Shown: positions 43,259-53,359 of the stretch, piece after piece | Layout: each line of letters opens with the position of its first letter | Numbering within the stretch: the stretch's first letter is position 1 | Source of the DNA: Bryobacterales bacterium | GTDB lineage: Bacteria; Acidobacteriota; Terriglobia; Bryobacterales; Bryobacteraceae | Direction: 5' to 3' | Assembly: GCA_020847045.1 (NCBI GenBank) | Contig: JADLCT010000039.1 | Span: 116,414 to 180,413, forward strand | Length of the DNA stretch: 64,000 nt | The notes under the pieces: model-generated | Told to the model about the DNA's origin: nothing | Seen by the model: only the letters and a program-made list of their open reading frames with translations | Database searches by the model: none | Position numbers and translations under genes: made by a program

Positions 43259-44977
43259 ATGAGCGTAGGCATTCAACATCTCCACACCTACTTCCTCTTC
43301 CCGTTTTCCATCGACAAACAAAGCGTCGTCCAGGACCACGCCGAAGTCTTCAGCAAGTATCCTCACTGGATCGACGGCCTGGACGAATGGCTGCTGACCC
43401 ACCAGAGCGACGGCTGTTCGGGCATCGTGCGGGCGATTGGCCCGTGGCGGCGCAGCGCCTACATGCGCTTCGATCTGGACTCACCGGCCTACCAGGACAT
43501 GGTCTTCTTCCACCCCTATGTCCGGCGCGTGTTCTTCGATGCCCGCGACGAAAACCCCGGCAACGACGACAGCGAATCGTTGATGCGCTGCTACACCATG
43601 CGGCCTCCCGGCGAGGCGAAGCTCTATTTCGAGGCCTCCGACGGGCGCGGCCGCTCGGCGCGATGTGAAGTGACCGACCTGCGCCTGTTCCTGATGGCCA
43701 ACGGCATCGGCATCCTCTCCATCGGCGTCGAGGCGTTCCACCTGACCGAACAGGAAGCGCTTTGGATCAACGAGGCCATGCGGAAGGTGTATCCGTCCAG
43801 CGGCCGCCAGGTGCGCGAGGCGCGCGTGCCGAACCGCTCGGCGTTCACCATCGAGTCCGGCGGCAAGTCCACTACGATCGCCGAGGAGAACTTCCAGACT
43901 GGCGTCATGCATGGCTTTCTGCCGCCGCTTTCGAAGCTGATCACCTCGCTGCTCTACTTTGCCGATTATCAGGACCAGGAGTTGGAGCCGGTGCTCGACG
44001 AGCGCATGATCGTCTACACCTATTGCGCCATCGACCCGCGGAAGGCTCCCGAAGGATACATTGGCTCACGCGAGTATCAGGTGTTCCTCAGCCGGCTCTT
44101 GTACGTTGACCGCGCGGGCGGCGGCTTCCGCTACGACGAGGAGTTCACCCGGAAACAGATGGCCCGCCAGTTGTACCGCCGCTGGGTGCACCAGGGGACC
44201 TATTACGGCTTCACCAGCTACTCGAACATCACTTGCACGTTCGGCGCCTTCGACTGCGACGAGCATGAACTGCGAGAAGGGTTCCTGATCCATCGCATGT
44301 TCAACACGCGCTACTACCTGATGGCGATGGTGGCGCTGTTTTACCGCGCCACGCTGCTGGACTTCGCCGAGCGCACCGCTCTGGTGTCGCGCCAGCTTTT
44401 CAAGGACATGGAGGATGGCCGGCTGGCCACGGAGAACGTGCGCCTCACGGCCGACTTGCGCGCCGAGTTCCTTCACTTCTCCAACTACTGGTACTTTGAC
44501 GAGCTTGCCAACAAGGACGAAGAGATCGAGCACTTCGCCCTGCATTGCCGTGAATACCGGATTGAGCAGATGAAGCAGGAGATCGAGGAGGAGATTGACA
44601 AACTCAACGAAAGTCTCCACAACCACTACCAGTTCCGCAACACGGAAGCCGTGAACCGGTTGGCCATGCTAAGCCTGATCCTCGGCGCCGGAGCGGTGGC
44701 GACCGGATTTTTCGGAATGAATTTCCAGGGCCGCTTCGAGCAGGTGTTCTTCCGGCCCGGCTTTGCCGGAGGGTTGTTGCACACCGGGGCGGTCGCCTCG
44801 GTTGCGCTCCTCGGACTGGGCGCCATCGGCTTCGGAGCATTCATGATCGTGTCCAATTGGACGGACTACCGCGAGTCGCTTCTGCCCCGCTGGTGGTTGC
44901 AGAGAGGAATGCCACACCAGCGCAGCCTGCGCCGGAGTGGACCGGGCGTCGTGCCCCCACCGCGGCCGGGGAGCTGA
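43259..44977 (+). CDS. Divergent CorA-like (2-TM-GxN) membrane protein with large novel N-terminal domain
   Basis: This is a 572-residue protein. Residues 1-430 are soluble and unfamiliar (FHPYVRRVFFDARDENPG, NGIGILSIGVEAFHLTEQE, YYGFTSYSNITCTFGAFD). Next comes a charged coiled coil (433-458, EQMKQEIEEEIDKLNESL), the long stalk-helix position of CorA. Then TM1 ends in GFFGMNF with GMN at 486-488, the selectivity-filter signature of CorA Mg/Co channels. A short loop and TM2 (511-533) follow, then a basic tail. The C-terminal plan is that of a CorA pentamer, but the N-terminal domain is longer than and unlike CorA's. Ion transport is inferred from the GMN motif alone. It stands alone after the DUF1501 gene. 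Confidence 0.72.
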   Translation: MSVGIQHLHTYFLFPFSIDKQSVVQDHAEVFSKYPHWIDGLDEWLLTHQSDGCSGIVRAIGPWRRSAYMRFDLDSPAYQDMVFFHPYVRRVFFDARDENPGNDDSESLMRCYTMRPPGEAKLYFEASDGRGRSARCEVTDLRLFLMANGIGILSIGVEAFHLTEQEALWINEAMRKVYPSSGRQVREARVPNRSAFTIESGGKSTTIAEENFQTGVMHGFLPPLSKLITSLLYFADYQDQELEPVLDERMIVYTYCAIDPRKAPEGYIGSREYQVFLSRLLYVDRAGGGFRYDEEFTRKQMARQLYRRWVHQGTYYGFTSYSNITCTFGAFDCDEHELREGFLIHRMFNTRYYLMAMVALFYRATLLDFAERTALVSRQLFKDMEDGRLATENVRLTADLRAEFLHFSNYWYFDELANKDEEIEHFALHCREYRIEQMKQEIEEEIDKLNESLHNHYQFRNTEAVNRLAMLSLILGAGAVATGFFGMNFQGRFEQVFFRPGFAGGLLHTGAVASVALLGLGAIGFGAFMIVSNWTDYRESLLPRWWLQRGMPHQRSLRRSGPGVVPPPRPGS

Positions 44978-45020
44978 AAGCCGGCCATTCCGCGCGTGTA
45001 AAAGTGAGAGGGTTCCACGC

Positions 45021-45503
45021 ATGTCACGTCTGATGCCGCTTCTGCCGCTGCTGTTCGTCTCGCTGCCACTGGCCGCCCGCGATGACTCCGATTGGAACGC
45101 CGTGGAGCGTCTGCGTCCGGGCCAGCAGGTCGAGGTGGTCGATTCGTCCATGAGGACGCACCGCGGCGAGTTCGGCGCCGCCGGGCCCGAGGAGTTGACC
45201 GTGCAAACTTCCTCCGGCCCCCTGCTGCTCAAACGGCCGGAGGTTGCCCGGGTCACCCTGCGCGAGAACTCAAAACGCGCCCGCCATGCCTTGATCGGCG
45301 CGGCCATCGGCACAGGAGCCGGCTTGGCCGTCGCCGCCATCGTGAATCCGCGCTTTGCCAACGAAGGCCGCGGCAATCTCGCCTATGGCATCGCCACGCC
45401 GCTCGGCGCGGGGCTTGGCGCGGCGCTCGGCGCGGCCGCTCCCGGCTTTGAAACCATCTATCGCGCCCGCCCGGACACACTCCAGCGCCCCGCGAAAGAT
45501 TAA
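45021..45503 (+). CDS. Exported glycine-zipper hypothetical protein
   Basis: This 160-residue protein has a signal peptide (LMPLLPLLFVSLPLAARD). An LSm/SH3-like small beta-barrel follows (LRPGQQVEVVDSSMRTHRGE, LTVQTSSGPLLLKRPEVARVTL). Then comes a glycine-rich hydrophobic hairpin (ALIGAAIGTGAGLAVAAIV ... ATPLGAGLGAALGAAAPG) of the glycine-zipper type. Such proteins are common in this phylum and of unknown role, perhaps in the envelope. GAGAGGG lies 9 bases before ATG 45021; the longer frame from 44937 lies over the previous gene. Its stop overlaps the end of the convergent adaptor gene by 4 bases. Confidence 0.8.
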   Translation: MSRLMPLLPLLFVSLPLAARDDSDWNAVERLRPGQQVEVVDSSMRTHRGEFGAAGPEELTVQTSSGPLLLKRPEVARVTLRENSKRARHALIGAAIGTGAGLAVAAIVNPRFANEGRGNLAYGIATPLGAGLGAALGAAAPGFETIYRARPDTLQRPAKD

Positions 45504-46567
45504 CGTACGGGCGTGCCGTCACGAATCTCGTCGCTCGCCAGCCGCACCACCGCGTCACCCTCGGCGAGGTTGCCAAACACCTGAACCTGTCCGGCCTCTC
45601 TGGCGCCGGCCCGCACGTCCACCCACTCCGCGCGGCCCTCCCGGACGCGAATCACAAACACCCGCTCCGTGGTCCTGACCACGCTGGTCAAGGGAACGAG
45701 AAGCACCTTCTCCGCGCTGCGAACGGGCCAGTTCAACTGCGGGTACATGCCCGGCGCCAGCGCGCCGGAGGTATTCTGTACATCCAACTCCACCGGCATC
45801 GTGCGCGTCCGCTGGTCGATCGACCGGGCAATCCGGATCACGGCGCCCTCGAACGTTCGCGTGGGATGTGCGGACACCTGAAAAGGCACGCGCGCCCCCG
45901 CGCGCACGCCGGCGAAGTTGGCCTCCGGCACGGCCACCACCAGACGCAGGCGCGAAACCTGCTCCAGGCGCAGCAAGGGACCCGTGCCGGGACCCGCCAG
46001 CGCGCCCGGATGCGCCAGCCGCTCCGTGATCACGCCCGGAAAGGGCGCGCTGATCGTGAGATACTGCTGCATCTTCCGGACCGCCGCCACCGACGCCTGC
46101 GCAGCCGTAATCGCGGACTCCGCGGCGCGAACCGTGTCGCGCTGCGCCTCGGCCGCCTGTTTCGCGATCACCAGCTCGTTGCCCGAAATCGCTCCTTCAG
46201 TCGCCGACGCCGCTTGCAGGCGCTTGTACGTACTCTCGGCTGCGGCCAGCTTCGCGCGCGCCTCCGACGCCGTTGATTCGGCCGTCTTCACCTTCGCCTC
46301 GGCCTCGGCGGCCTGAGCCTCCATTTCGGGCGCGCTCAGCGACACCAGAAGATCGCCCTGCTTCACCAGGCTGCCACGGTCCACGCGGACACTTTCCACG
46401 AAGCCCTGGACGCGCGCGTGCAAATCCACGGTTTGATACGGCAGAAACTCCCCGGTCAACAACACGGTTCTGTGCACCGCCTTCGATTCCACCTTCACAA
46501 GCCGCGCGTTCTGGGCCGGCAGCGCGCCCGCCACCGCCAGCACGATCCAAAGCCTACCTGGGTTCAT
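45500..46567 (-). CDS. RND efflux periplasmic adaptor (MexA/AcrA-like)
   Basis: This 355-residue membrane fusion protein has a signal peptide ([14 protein letters not shown]). Lipoyl-like halves ([52 protein letters not shown]) flank a long coiled-coil hairpin rich in Ala/Glu (about 80-165). A beta-barrel ([27 protein letters not shown]) and a membrane-proximal domain follow. Cysteine is absent from the signal, so it is not a lipoprotein. GGAG lies 5 bases before ATG 46567, which overlaps the permease stop by 14 bases. It is the last gene of the tolC-permease-adaptor operon. Confidence 0.92.
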   Translation of the reverse strand: MNPGRLWIVLAVAGALPAQNARLVKVESKAVHRTVLLTGEFLPYQTVDLHARVQGFVESVRVDRGSLVKQGDLLVSLSAPEMEAQAAEAEAKVKTAESTASEARAKLAAAESTYKRLQAASATEGAISGNELVIAKQAAEAQRDTVRAAESAITAAQASVAAVRKMQQYLTISAPFPGVITERLAHPGALAGPGTGPLLRLEQVSRLRLVVAVPEANFAGVRAGARVPFQVSAHPTRTFEGAVIRIARSIDQRTRTMPVELDVQNTSGALAPGMYPQLNWPVRSAEKVLLVPLTSVVRTTERVFVIRVREGRAEWVDVRAGAREAGQVQVFGNLAEGDAVVRLASDEIRDGTPVR

Positions 46568-49500
46568 AGAATCTCCCGTCCGCGTCCAGCGGATGCAGCG
46601 ATGATGTCACTCGCGACGCCCGGCCCTGCAGAATGGCATAGAACGCGGGCAGCACCGTCAGCGTGGCGAAGGTGGCGAACAGAAGGCCGCCGATCACGGC
46701 GCGGCCCAGCGGCGCCGTCTGTTCAGAGCCCTCGCCAAGGCCAAGCGCAATCGGCGCCATGCCGGCGATCATCGCCGTGGCCGTCATCAGAATCGCCCGC
46801 AGTCTGCCCCGCCCGCCGTCAACGCCCGCCTCCACCGCGTTCATGCCCGCATGTCGGCTGAACTCGGCGAACGTAACCAGCAGGATGGAGTTCGCCACCG
46901 CGATGCCGATCGACATGATCGCGCCCATGAACGACTGCACGTTCAAGGTGGTGCCCGTCAGCAGAAGCATGATCAGCACGCCGGCAAGCACCGCCGGAAT
47001 CGTGGTGATCACGGTGACCGCCAGCCGGAAGGATTGAAAATTGGCCGCCAGCAGCAGGAAGATCACGGCGATGGCGAGCGCCAGCCCGGTCCGCAGCCCG
47101 GAGATGGTTTCCGTCAATGCGGGAATCTGCCCGCGAACGGCAACGGTGGAGCCGCGCGGCGCCTCACCGGCGCGGGCAATGGCGGCTTGCAGTTCGGACA
47201 CCGACTGCCCAAGCGACCTCCCCGAGAGATTGGCCGTCAGGCTGACCACCCTCTGCATGTTGTAGCGCTCGACCACTCCGGGAGCTTTCGTGATCCTGAC
47301 CTGGGCGACATCGCCCAGCAGGGCGTGCGTGCCGTTGGAGGCCACCGGAAGCGCCTTCATGTCCTCGACCGACGCCATTTCATGCTGAGGAATCTCGACC
47401 TGAATCTGGAAGGCGTTGCCGCTGTTGGGATCCCGCCAGTAGTTCGGATCGACGAAACGGCTCGATGACGTCGCGGCGACCAATGACCGCGCGACGCCCG
47501 CCGCGGTCATCCCAAGCTGGCCCGCACGGTCGCGGTCGATATCCACTTGCAAGGCCGGATAGTCCAGCGGCTGGGCATACTGAAGGTCGCGCAGAAAGGC
47601 GAGCTTGGCCAGCTCCGCATGCACCTTCGCGGCATGAGCCCGGTTCTGCGCGAGATTCGGCCCCTGTACGGCCACCTCGATGGGAGTGTCCGAGCCGAAA
47701 CTCATCACGCGCGACACGATATCGCCCGCCTCGAACGAAATCGCAACCTCCGGCATGCGTGCGCGAAACCGTCCGCGCAGCGCCTCCTTCAGCGGTTCGC
47801 CGCGAAGTTTGGCCTCCGGTTTCAAGGCCACCAGAAGCACCGCCTCATGCGGACCGCTCGTCCAAAGATAGATCGTGTTCACCGGATAGCTGGCCGGTTG
47901 GACGCCGACGAAACTGGTTGTGATCCGCACATTCTCCTGGCCCACCACGCCGCGAATCAGATCCATGGCCCGCAGCGTGATCCGCTCGGTTTGCTCGATG
48001 CGCGTCCCCGTGGGCGCCCGCAGCCGCAGTTGAAACTGTCCGGCATCGACGGACGGAAAGATTTCCGTTCCCAAGGCAGGCAGCAGCAGCCACACGAGAG
48101 CGGCGCAACCAGCCAGATAGGCCGCCGCGAGCGGCCACCGCGCTTTCATCGTCACCCGCAAATACTTCGCGTAGGACTCCCGCAGCCAGTGGAACACGCC
48201 CGTTTCCGGCTCACCGTGCGCCGCGCGGAGAACCCATGTAGACAGCACCGGAACCAGCGAACTCGACAGAACGTAGGACGAAATCATGGCGAAGCCCGCG
48301 GCCATCGACAGGGGAAGGAACAGTTGGCGTCCGGTGCCGGACATGAACACCGCCGGCACAAAGACGGCGAGGATGCAGAGCATTGCGAGCAGGCGCGGCA
48401 GGGCGGTTTTGGCCGAAGCGCTCATCACCGCCCACACCTTCGACTCTCCCTGCGCCATGTGGGAGTGGATGCTCTCGATGAGCACCGTCGCCTCGTCCAC
48501 GAGGATGCCGACGGCCAGCGCCAGGCCGGCCAGCGTCATGATGTTGATGGTTTGCCCGGCCACCCACAGGCACACGACGGCCGAGAGCAGCGCAAAGGGA
48601 ATTGTCGCCACCACCACAAACGAACTGCGCCAGTCCCGCAGGAACAGCAGCACCATCAAACCGGCGAGCGCGGCGCCGATGAGCGCTTCGTGAACCACCG
48701 AGTTCAGCGCGCTGGAAACGTACCCGGTTTGATCGAACTCCAACCGGACCTCGACATCCTCGGGCACAGCGGCCTGCATCCGCGGCAGGGCTTCCCTCAC
48801 CCGCCGGATCACGTCCAGCGTGGACGCATCGGAGCGTTTCGTGACGGGTATGTAGACCGTCCGGCGCCCGTTGACATGGGCATAACTGCTCAAAATATCC
48901 GTGCCGCTTTCGACGATTCCGACATCGCGGATGTACACGGCCGGTCCCGCGCCGGTTCGCACGGGCGTGTTCATGAACTCGTCCAGGTTGCCGCTGACGG
49001 TGGCATTGGTGGAGGCGATGTAGGCCTCATTGCCGATGCGCACCAGGCCGGATGGCAGCACCGTACTGGCCTTGTTCACCGCCGCCACCACCTCCTCGGG
49101 AGCCATCTGATAGGCGCGCAAACGGTCCGGATCAATGCGAACGATGATGCTCCGCTGATTGCCGCCAAACGGCGGCGGGGCAGAGACTCCAGGCAGCGTG
49201 GCAAACAGCGGCCGCACACGGTTGATGGCGAAATCCTGCATCTCGCCCGGACTGCGGCTCGCGCTGGAAAACACCAGTTGCGCGATCGGGACGCTGCCCG
49301 CGTCGAACCGCACAATGAACGGCGGCACCGCGCCCGGTGGCATGAACGCCCTCGACCGGTTCACATACCCCACCGTCTCGGCCACGGCTTGATTCATGTT
49401 CGTGTCGGGGTGGAACACAAGCTTCATCAGCGCCACGCCCTGAATGCTCTTCGATTCCACGTGCTCGATGCCGGTGATGTAAAGGAAGTGATACTCGTAG

Positions 49501-49697
49501 TAATAGGTCAGGAATCCTTCCATCTGCGATGGATCCATGCCGCCGTACGGCTGCGCAACGTAGATGGTCGGCGAACCCAGGCTCGGGAAGATATCCATCT
49601 TCATGCGCCGGATGGCGAGTACCGACGCCAGCGCGACGGCCAGCACGATGACCAGCACGGTGATGGGACGCCTCATTGCCGCATTCACGAGCCACAT
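46554..49697 (-). CDS. Multidrug-type efflux RND permease
   Basis: This 1,047-residue protein has the full RND layout: TM1 (about 8-27, [18 protein letters not shown]), porter loop 1, TM2-6, TM7, porter loop 2 and TM8-12 ([19 protein letters not shown]). The TM4 relay reads [13 protein letters not shown], with D-E in place of the D-D of AcrB, as in many acidobacterial HAE/HMR pumps. The likely cargo is lipophilic organic compounds; this is inferred. ATG 49697 has AGGG 6 bases upstream, which decides the start against the frame open to 49778. It lies 8 bases after the TolC gene and overlaps the adaptor gene. Confidence 0.94.
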   Translation of the reverse strand: MWLVNAAMRRPITVLVIVLAVALASVLAIRRMKMDIFPSLGSPTIYVAQPYGGMDPSQMEGFLTYYYEYHFLYITGIEHVESKSIQGVALMKLVFHPDTNMNQAVAETVGYVNRSRAFMPPGAVPPFIVRFDAGSVPIAQLVFSSASRSPGEMQDFAINRVRPLFATLPGVSAPPPFGGNQRSIIVRIDPDRLRAYQMAPEEVVAAVNKASTVLPSGLVRIGNEAYIASTNATVSGNLDEFMNTPVRTGAGPAVYIRDVGIVESGTDILSSYAHVNGRRTVYIPVTKRSDASTLDVIRRVREALPRMQAAVPEDVEVRLEFDQTGYVSSALNSVVHEALIGAALAGLMVLLFLRDWRSSFVVVATIPFALLSAVVCLWVAGQTINIMTLAGLALAVGILVDEATVLIESIHSHMAQGESKVWAVMSASAKTALPRLLAMLCILAVFVPAVFMSGTGRQLFLPLSMAAGFAMISSYVLSSSLVPVLSTWVLRAAHGEPETGVFHWLRESYAKYLRVTMKARWPLAAAYLAGCAALVWLLLPALGTEIFPSVDAGQFQLRLRAPTGTRIEQTERITLRAMDLIRGVVGQENVRITTSFVGVQPASYPVNTIYLWTSGPHEAVLLVALKPEAKLRGEPLKEALRGRFRARMPEVAISFEAGDIVSRVMSFGSDTPIEVAVQGPNLAQNRAHAAKVHAELAKLAFLRDLQYAQPLDYPALQVDIDRDRAGQLGMTAAGVARSLVAATSSSRFVDPNYWRDPNSGNAFQIQVEIPQHEMASVEDMKALPVASNGTHALLGDVAQVRITKAPGVVERYNMQRVVSLTANLSGRSLGQSVSELQAAIARAGEAPRGSTVAVRGQIPALTETISGLRTGLALAIAVIFLLLAANFQSFRLAVTVITTIPAVLAGVLIMLLLTGTTLNVQSFMGAIMSIGIAVANSILLVTFAEFSRHAGMNAVEAGVDGGRGRLRAILMTATAMIAGMAPIALGLGEGSEQTAPLGRAVIGGLLFATFATLTVLPAFYAILQGRASRVTSSLHPLDADGRFYEPR

Positions 49698-49705
49698 AAA
49701 ATTCC

Positions 49706-51091
49706 CTACTTTCCGGCTTCCCGCAGAAATGGCTCCAGGTTCCCCTGCGCGGCGGCTGCGCGCAGCAACGCCCGCCAAACGCCAAGCCGCGCCAACGCGT
49801 CGTCAATCTCGGCTTGCGTGACCAGGCGCTGCGCCTCCGCCAGTTCGATGAGCGTTCCCAATCCGGCCTTGTAGCGGGCATCCATCTGCTGCTCGGTCGC
49901 CCGTGCCGCGTCCAGTTGCACCGGCGTATTGAGGGCGATCCTGCGCGCCCCGCTCAGCGTTGCCAGGGCGCTGGCGGCGGCCGCCGACAGATCCTGCCTG
50001 TACTGATCGAACCGGGCCTCCTCCGCCAATTCCCTGTGCCGTTCGAGCTGCCGTTTGGCCCGGATCGAGGGGAGTTCAAACACGGGGAAGGTCACACTCA
50101 ATCCCGCGCCCCAGTTGTAGATGTTCGGACCCAGTCCATTCACTCCGCCCAGCGTGGCGCCGCTGGCGTACGCGCCGGTCCCGCGGCCGTAGTTTGACCC
50201 CTGCACGAGAAATCGCGGATAGTAGGCACGCTGCAATACTTGCTCGCCGGCTTGAATCTGCTCGACAACCTGGCGCTGCTGCCGCAGCACGGGATGATCG
50301 GCCATCCACTGGCCCGCTCCCGCGTTGGAATCGGGCAGCGTGAGCAGTGGTCCCGGTTGCACCGTGATCGCGCCGGGATCGCCGCCGACGAACTGCGTAA
50401 GGTTGGCCTTGGCTGTCTCGATGGCGCTTTGCGCGCGGATCAACTGGTTGTTCGCGAGCGCCAGTTCCGCGCGGGCCCGGCTCGCTTCGGCCCCCGGACG
50501 AAGCCCGGCGCGAACCTGCGCCTCCACCATCTCCAGCAGAACCTGGGAGCGGCCCACGCCGGCCTGCGCCGCGATGGCGGTTTGCTCGGCGGCGATCACC
50601 GTGAGCACCGCGTCCGCCGCCGCCGCGCTCACCTCGAAGCGCGTCCGCGTCACCCCGGTCTCAGCCAGCCTGCGGCCGGCCTCGGCGTGCCGGACGCTCG
50701 CCTGCCGCGATCCAAAGTCGAACGGCTCCCAGCTCACGGTGAAACCCACGATGCTGCCAAACACGCTCGCCATATCGTTTTCCGGCCGGGGCGGTCCGGA
50801 GATCGCGGGCAGCACCGCCTGCGGCAGCGTCATTCCAAACACGTTATTCCGTGTCGCCCGGTTCACCTGGGCCAGAAAGTCCACCCGGGGCAGATAGGCG
50901 GTTCGCGCCAGGTTGATGGCTTGCGCGGCGGCGGAAACCTGCTCGGCCGAAACCCTCGCCGCCGGATAACGGTCGCCCGCCTCTTGCACCGCCTGTCCGA
51001 TGCTGTAGGACTGGCCCAGCATGGCGCCGCCGCAGAGTGCCGCCAGCAAGGCGCGTGTCCCCAATGTCCACGAGATCACAATGAATCGCAT
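49706..51091 (-). CDS. TolC-family outer-membrane efflux channel
   Basis: This 461-residue protein has a signal peptide ([25 protein letters not shown]). Two OEP domains with coiled-coil helices follow ([54 protein letters not shown]). It is the first gene of the operon, so the order is channel-permease-adaptor, the reverse of most Proteobacterial pumps. ATG 51091 begins the signal sequence; the open frame further upstream has no conserved sequence. A good sigma-70 promoter lies about 100 bases upstream. Confidence 0.92.
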   Translation of the reverse strand: MRFIVISWTLGTRALLAALCGGAMLGQSYSIGQAVQEAGDRYPAARVSAEQVSAAAQAINLARTAYLPRVDFLAQVNRATRNNVFGMTLPQAVLPAISGPPRPENDMASVFGSIVGFTVSWEPFDFGSRQASVRHAEAGRRLAETGVTRTRFEVSAAAADAVLTVIAAEQTAIAAQAGVGRSQVLLEMVEAQVRAGLRPGAEASRARAELALANNQLIRAQSAIETAKANLTQFVGGDPGAITVQPGPLLTLPDSNAGAGQWMADHPVLRQQRQVVEQIQAGEQVLQRAYYPRFLVQGSNYGRGTGAYASGATLGGVNGLGPNIYNWGAGLSVTFPVFELPSIRAKRQLERHRELAEEARFDQYRQDLSAAAASALATLSGARRIALNTPVQLDAARATEQQMDARYKAGLGTLIELAEAQRLVTQAEIDDALARLGVWRALLRAAAAQGNLEPFLREAGK

Positions 51092-51193
51092 AAGCCTGAT
51101 CTCAACTCCCAGTCTGTCCCGGCCGTCCGCCTGCCGCCGCGCCGGGCAGGCTGAATTACGATCACCGTCTACGCCCATCGTTGTCGATAACCG

Positions 51194-51223
51194 TTTATAT
51201 CAACAGAAATCTCCGCCCGTCAA
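51194..51223 (-). promoter_or_regulatory. Sigma-70 promoter of the RND efflux operon, with overlapping dyad
   Basis: On the minus strand TTGACG (51223-51218), an 18-base spacer and TATAAA (51199-51194) precede the TolC gene with a leader of about 95 bases. An imperfect dyad, TTG-n-ATA on one side and TAT-n-CAA on the other, is centred on the -10 region (about 51181-51203). It is a candidate operator for the divergent PadR regulator. Confidence 0.6.
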
Positions 51224-51263
51224 GGCTTTCCCGCATCCGAGTATTGACAGCCCGGCATGCCTC

Positions 51264-51635
51264 ATGAACAATCGGATATTGGCGCTCAAGGATTCACAAC
51301 TCGTCCGCGAAGTGCTGCTGAGCTTCTGGAAAATCCACATCCTCCACCACGCCGCGGAGGGCCTCGTCTACGGCCAGTGGATGATCGGAGAGCTGCGGCG
51401 GCACGGCTATGAGATCAGCCCCGGAACGATGTATCCGCTTTTGCGCCGCATGGAGAGCCAGGGCTGGCTCAAGCCGGTCCGCACCTCGCCCGCGAACCGC
51501 AGCAGGCGCAAGGAGTACACGCTCACCAGGCTGGGCGGCCAGGCGCTCGAGCTGCTCCGGACGCAACTCGCGGAATTGCACCGGGAGGTCTTCGAGAAGC
51601 ACAAGAAGGGCCGCGGCCACCATCGGCCGGGGTGA
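51264..51635 (+). CDS. PadR-family transcriptional regulator
   Basis: This 123-residue dimeric winged-helix repressor shows FWKIHILHHAAEGLVYGQWM, ELRRHGYEISPGTMYPLLRR (recognition helix), MESQGWLKPV (wing) and a C-terminal dimerisation helix (QALELLRTQLAELHREVFEK). PadR proteins repress efflux or detoxification operons until a phenolic or drug binds. Here it is divergent from the RND operon with 172 bases between starts, the typical arrangement. ATG 51264 starts the helix; the frame open from 51021 covers the promoter region and is not real. No clear ribosome site is seen. Confidence 0.92.
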   Translation: MNNRILALKDSQLVREVLLSFWKIHILHHAAEGLVYGQWMIGELRRHGYEISPGTMYPLLRRMESQGWLKPVRTSPANRSRRKEYTLTRLGGQALELLRTQLAELHREVFEKHKKGRGHHRPG

Positions 51636-51654
51636 ATCTCCACCGCGTCCGGGA

Positions 51655-52257
51655 TCAGGACCGCGCGTCCGCCAGGCTGGCGGCCAACATCTCCAGTTCG
51701 CGCCACACACGCCCCACGGGCAACCCGACGACGTTGAAGTAGCATCCCTCCACGCCGTCCACCCAGCGCGAGAACATCCCCTGAATCCCGTACGCTCCCG
51801 CCTTGCCGAACGGTTCTCCGGACTCGACATAAGTCCGGATGTCCTCCTCGCTCAACCGCGCCACGCGAACCAGCGTGCGCTCCACGGCCACCCGCGCCCG
51901 CTCGCCGTCGCGCCAGCAAATCCCCGTTAGCACCATGTGCGTCTTCCCGCTCAGCAGCCGGAGCATCCGCGCGGCATCTTCGGCATCGCCCGGCTTTTCG
52001 AGCACCTGCCCGTCCACCACCACCGTCGTATCCGCCGCCAGCACAAGTTCGTCCGCCCCGGCGAGCGCCGCGGCAGCCTTCTCACTGGCCAGTCGCGCCA
52101 CATACTGCTCGGCCGTCTCGCCCTCGCCCAGCACCTCGGGTATGTCCGCCGGAGCAACACGGCACGCGATCCGCGCCGCGGCCAGCAGTTCGCGCCTGCG
52201 CGGCGAGGCCGAGGCCAGCACCACGCGCCTCATCGTCAAATAGGAGTACACGTCCAT
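51655..52257 (-). CDS. maf: Maf-like nucleoside triphosphate pyrophosphatase
   Basis: This 200-residue Maf-family enzyme hydrolyses non-canonical or methylated nucleoside triphosphates (dTTP/UTP-type YhdE or m7GTP-type YceF) to monophosphates. Signatures are the N-terminal VVLASASPRRRELL, VLAADTTVVVDGQVLEKPGD and MLRLLSGKTHMVLTGI, with YVESGEPFGKAGAYGIQG near the end. The latter DGKAGAYGIQG-like loop fits the dTTP/UTP subgroup. The start ATG 52257 or ATG 52233 both lead into the first strand. It is convergent with PadR and divergent from the HDOD gene. Confidence 0.95.
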   Translation of the reverse strand: MDVYSYLTMRRVVLASASPRRRELLAAARIACRVAPADIPEVLGEGETAEQYVARLASEKAAAALAGADELVLAADTTVVVDGQVLEKPGDAEDAARMLRLLSGKTHMVLTGICWRDGERARVAVERTLVRVARLSEEDIRTYVESGEPFGKAGAYGIQGMFSRWVDGVEGCYFNVVGLPVGRVWRELEMLAASLADARS

Positions 52258-52346
52258 CGAGGTCTCATCTTATCCATCCCTGGCGGCAGGTTTCCCCTCA
52301 CGGCCGCCCACTCTTGTCCGATAAGAGTCAGTCAGGAGGGTATTTC

Positions 52347-53240
52347 ATGCCGACGCAAACGCCCGAGAGTCCCGCCGCCGCACCGCACGGCCCGGCGGCC
52401 ACATCCGAACCGGTTCAGCATTGGGCCCTGCGCGATTTGCCGCCATTTCCTTCCATCGCCGTCAAGCTGCTGCAGTTGCTGAGTGATGAGGACGTGCAGG
52501 TCAAACGGCTGATCGAGTTGTTGCGTTCAGATGCCGCCCTCTGCGCCGAACTGCTTCGCCGCGCCAATTCTGCTTTGTACGGCGCGCGCACGCAGGTATC
52601 CAGCCTGCAACAGGGTCTTGTTCTGCTTGGCCTGGACCAGGTGCGGAGCCTGGCCATGGCCGTCGCGCTGGGCTCCTACGTCCGGTCGGCCATGCGCATC
52701 GCCGCTCTGCGCCGCTGCTGGCGTCACAGCCTGGCCACCGCCCTGCTGGCCGAACGCCTCGCTCACGCCGTCCATTTCGAGGCCGACCGCGCCTACACGG
52801 CGGGACTCCTTCACGACATCGGTCTTTTGGGCCTGATGGTAAACAACCCGAAGGAGTACGCCAACCTCCTCCTGGTTTCCCGCGAAAGCGGCTTCGATAT
52901 CCGCATCACCGAGCAGGCGATGTTCGACGTGGATCACTGCGAAGCCGGCGCCTGGCTCGCCCGGCAGTGGGGCTTCCCGGAGGAGATTCTCGACTCGGTC
53001 CGCCATCATCACGACGGCATCGACTCTTCCCGCTATGGCCTGCTGGCTATCACGCAGTCCGCCGTCCTGCTCAGCGGCATCCTTGGCTTCGGCGTCCTGC
53101 CGCCACCGGAATCCGGCAACGATCCCGCGCGGTACGACGAGTTTCGCCAGCAGCTTCCCGCGGCCGCCCAGGACTGCCTCCCCCTGCGCATGGAAGTACT
53201 GCAAGACTTCCTCACGCAGCGCATCAACGCCTATGAGTAG
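52347..53240 (+). CDS. HDOD domain signalling protein
   Basis: This 297-residue soluble protein has an HDOD domain over about 30-235: LPPFPSIAVKLLQLLSDEDVQVKRL, LLRRANSALYG, QVRSLAMAVALGS, AGLLHDIGLLGLMV and HCEAGAWLARQWGFPEEI. HDOD proteins are mostly non-catalytic HD relatives acting in cyclic-di-GMP or stress signalling; here the HD pair in LHDIG remains. There is no GGDEF, EAL or receiver domain. GGAGGG lies 7 bases before ATG 52347, which decides the start against the TTG at 52314. A GC-rich hairpin follows the gene. Confidence 0.88.
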   Translation: MPTQTPESPAAAPHGPAATSEPVQHWALRDLPPFPSIAVKLLQLLSDEDVQVKRLIELLRSDAALCAELLRRANSALYGARTQVSSLQQGLVLLGLDQVRSLAMAVALGSYVRSAMRIAALRRCWRHSLATALLAERLAHAVHFEADRAYTAGLLHDIGLLGLMVNNPKEYANLLLVSRESGFDIRITEQAMFDVDHCEAGAWLARQWGFPEEILDSVRHHHDGIDSSRYGLLAITQSAVLLSGILGFGVLPPPESGNDPARYDEFRQQLPAAAQDCLPLRMEVLQDFLTQRINAYE

Positions 53241-53308
53241 GCCGCGCGCGTGGTGACACGCCATCGCAAAAAATTTTCCCCATCCTTTCACAACCTTCTC
53301 CGCCAAGT

Positions 53309-53326
53309 GGCGGCGCCGGAGCCGCC
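53309..53326 (+). terminator. GC hairpin downstream of HDOD gene
   Basis: GGCGGC, a six-base loop and GCCGCC form a perfect 6-bp stem, followed by TCTT. It could end the HDOD transcript or attenuate the next gene, whose start lies 33 bases further on. The U-run is short, so confidence is low. Confidence 0.35.
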
Positions 53327-53359
53327 TCTTCATGCAAGGCTTGCGCTCAGGAGAACCCC

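Noticed and set aside
47547..49874. Open frame of 775 codons antisense to the RND permease
   Set aside because: Same reason: no motif, Arg/His-rich, fully explained as the mirror of a real gene.
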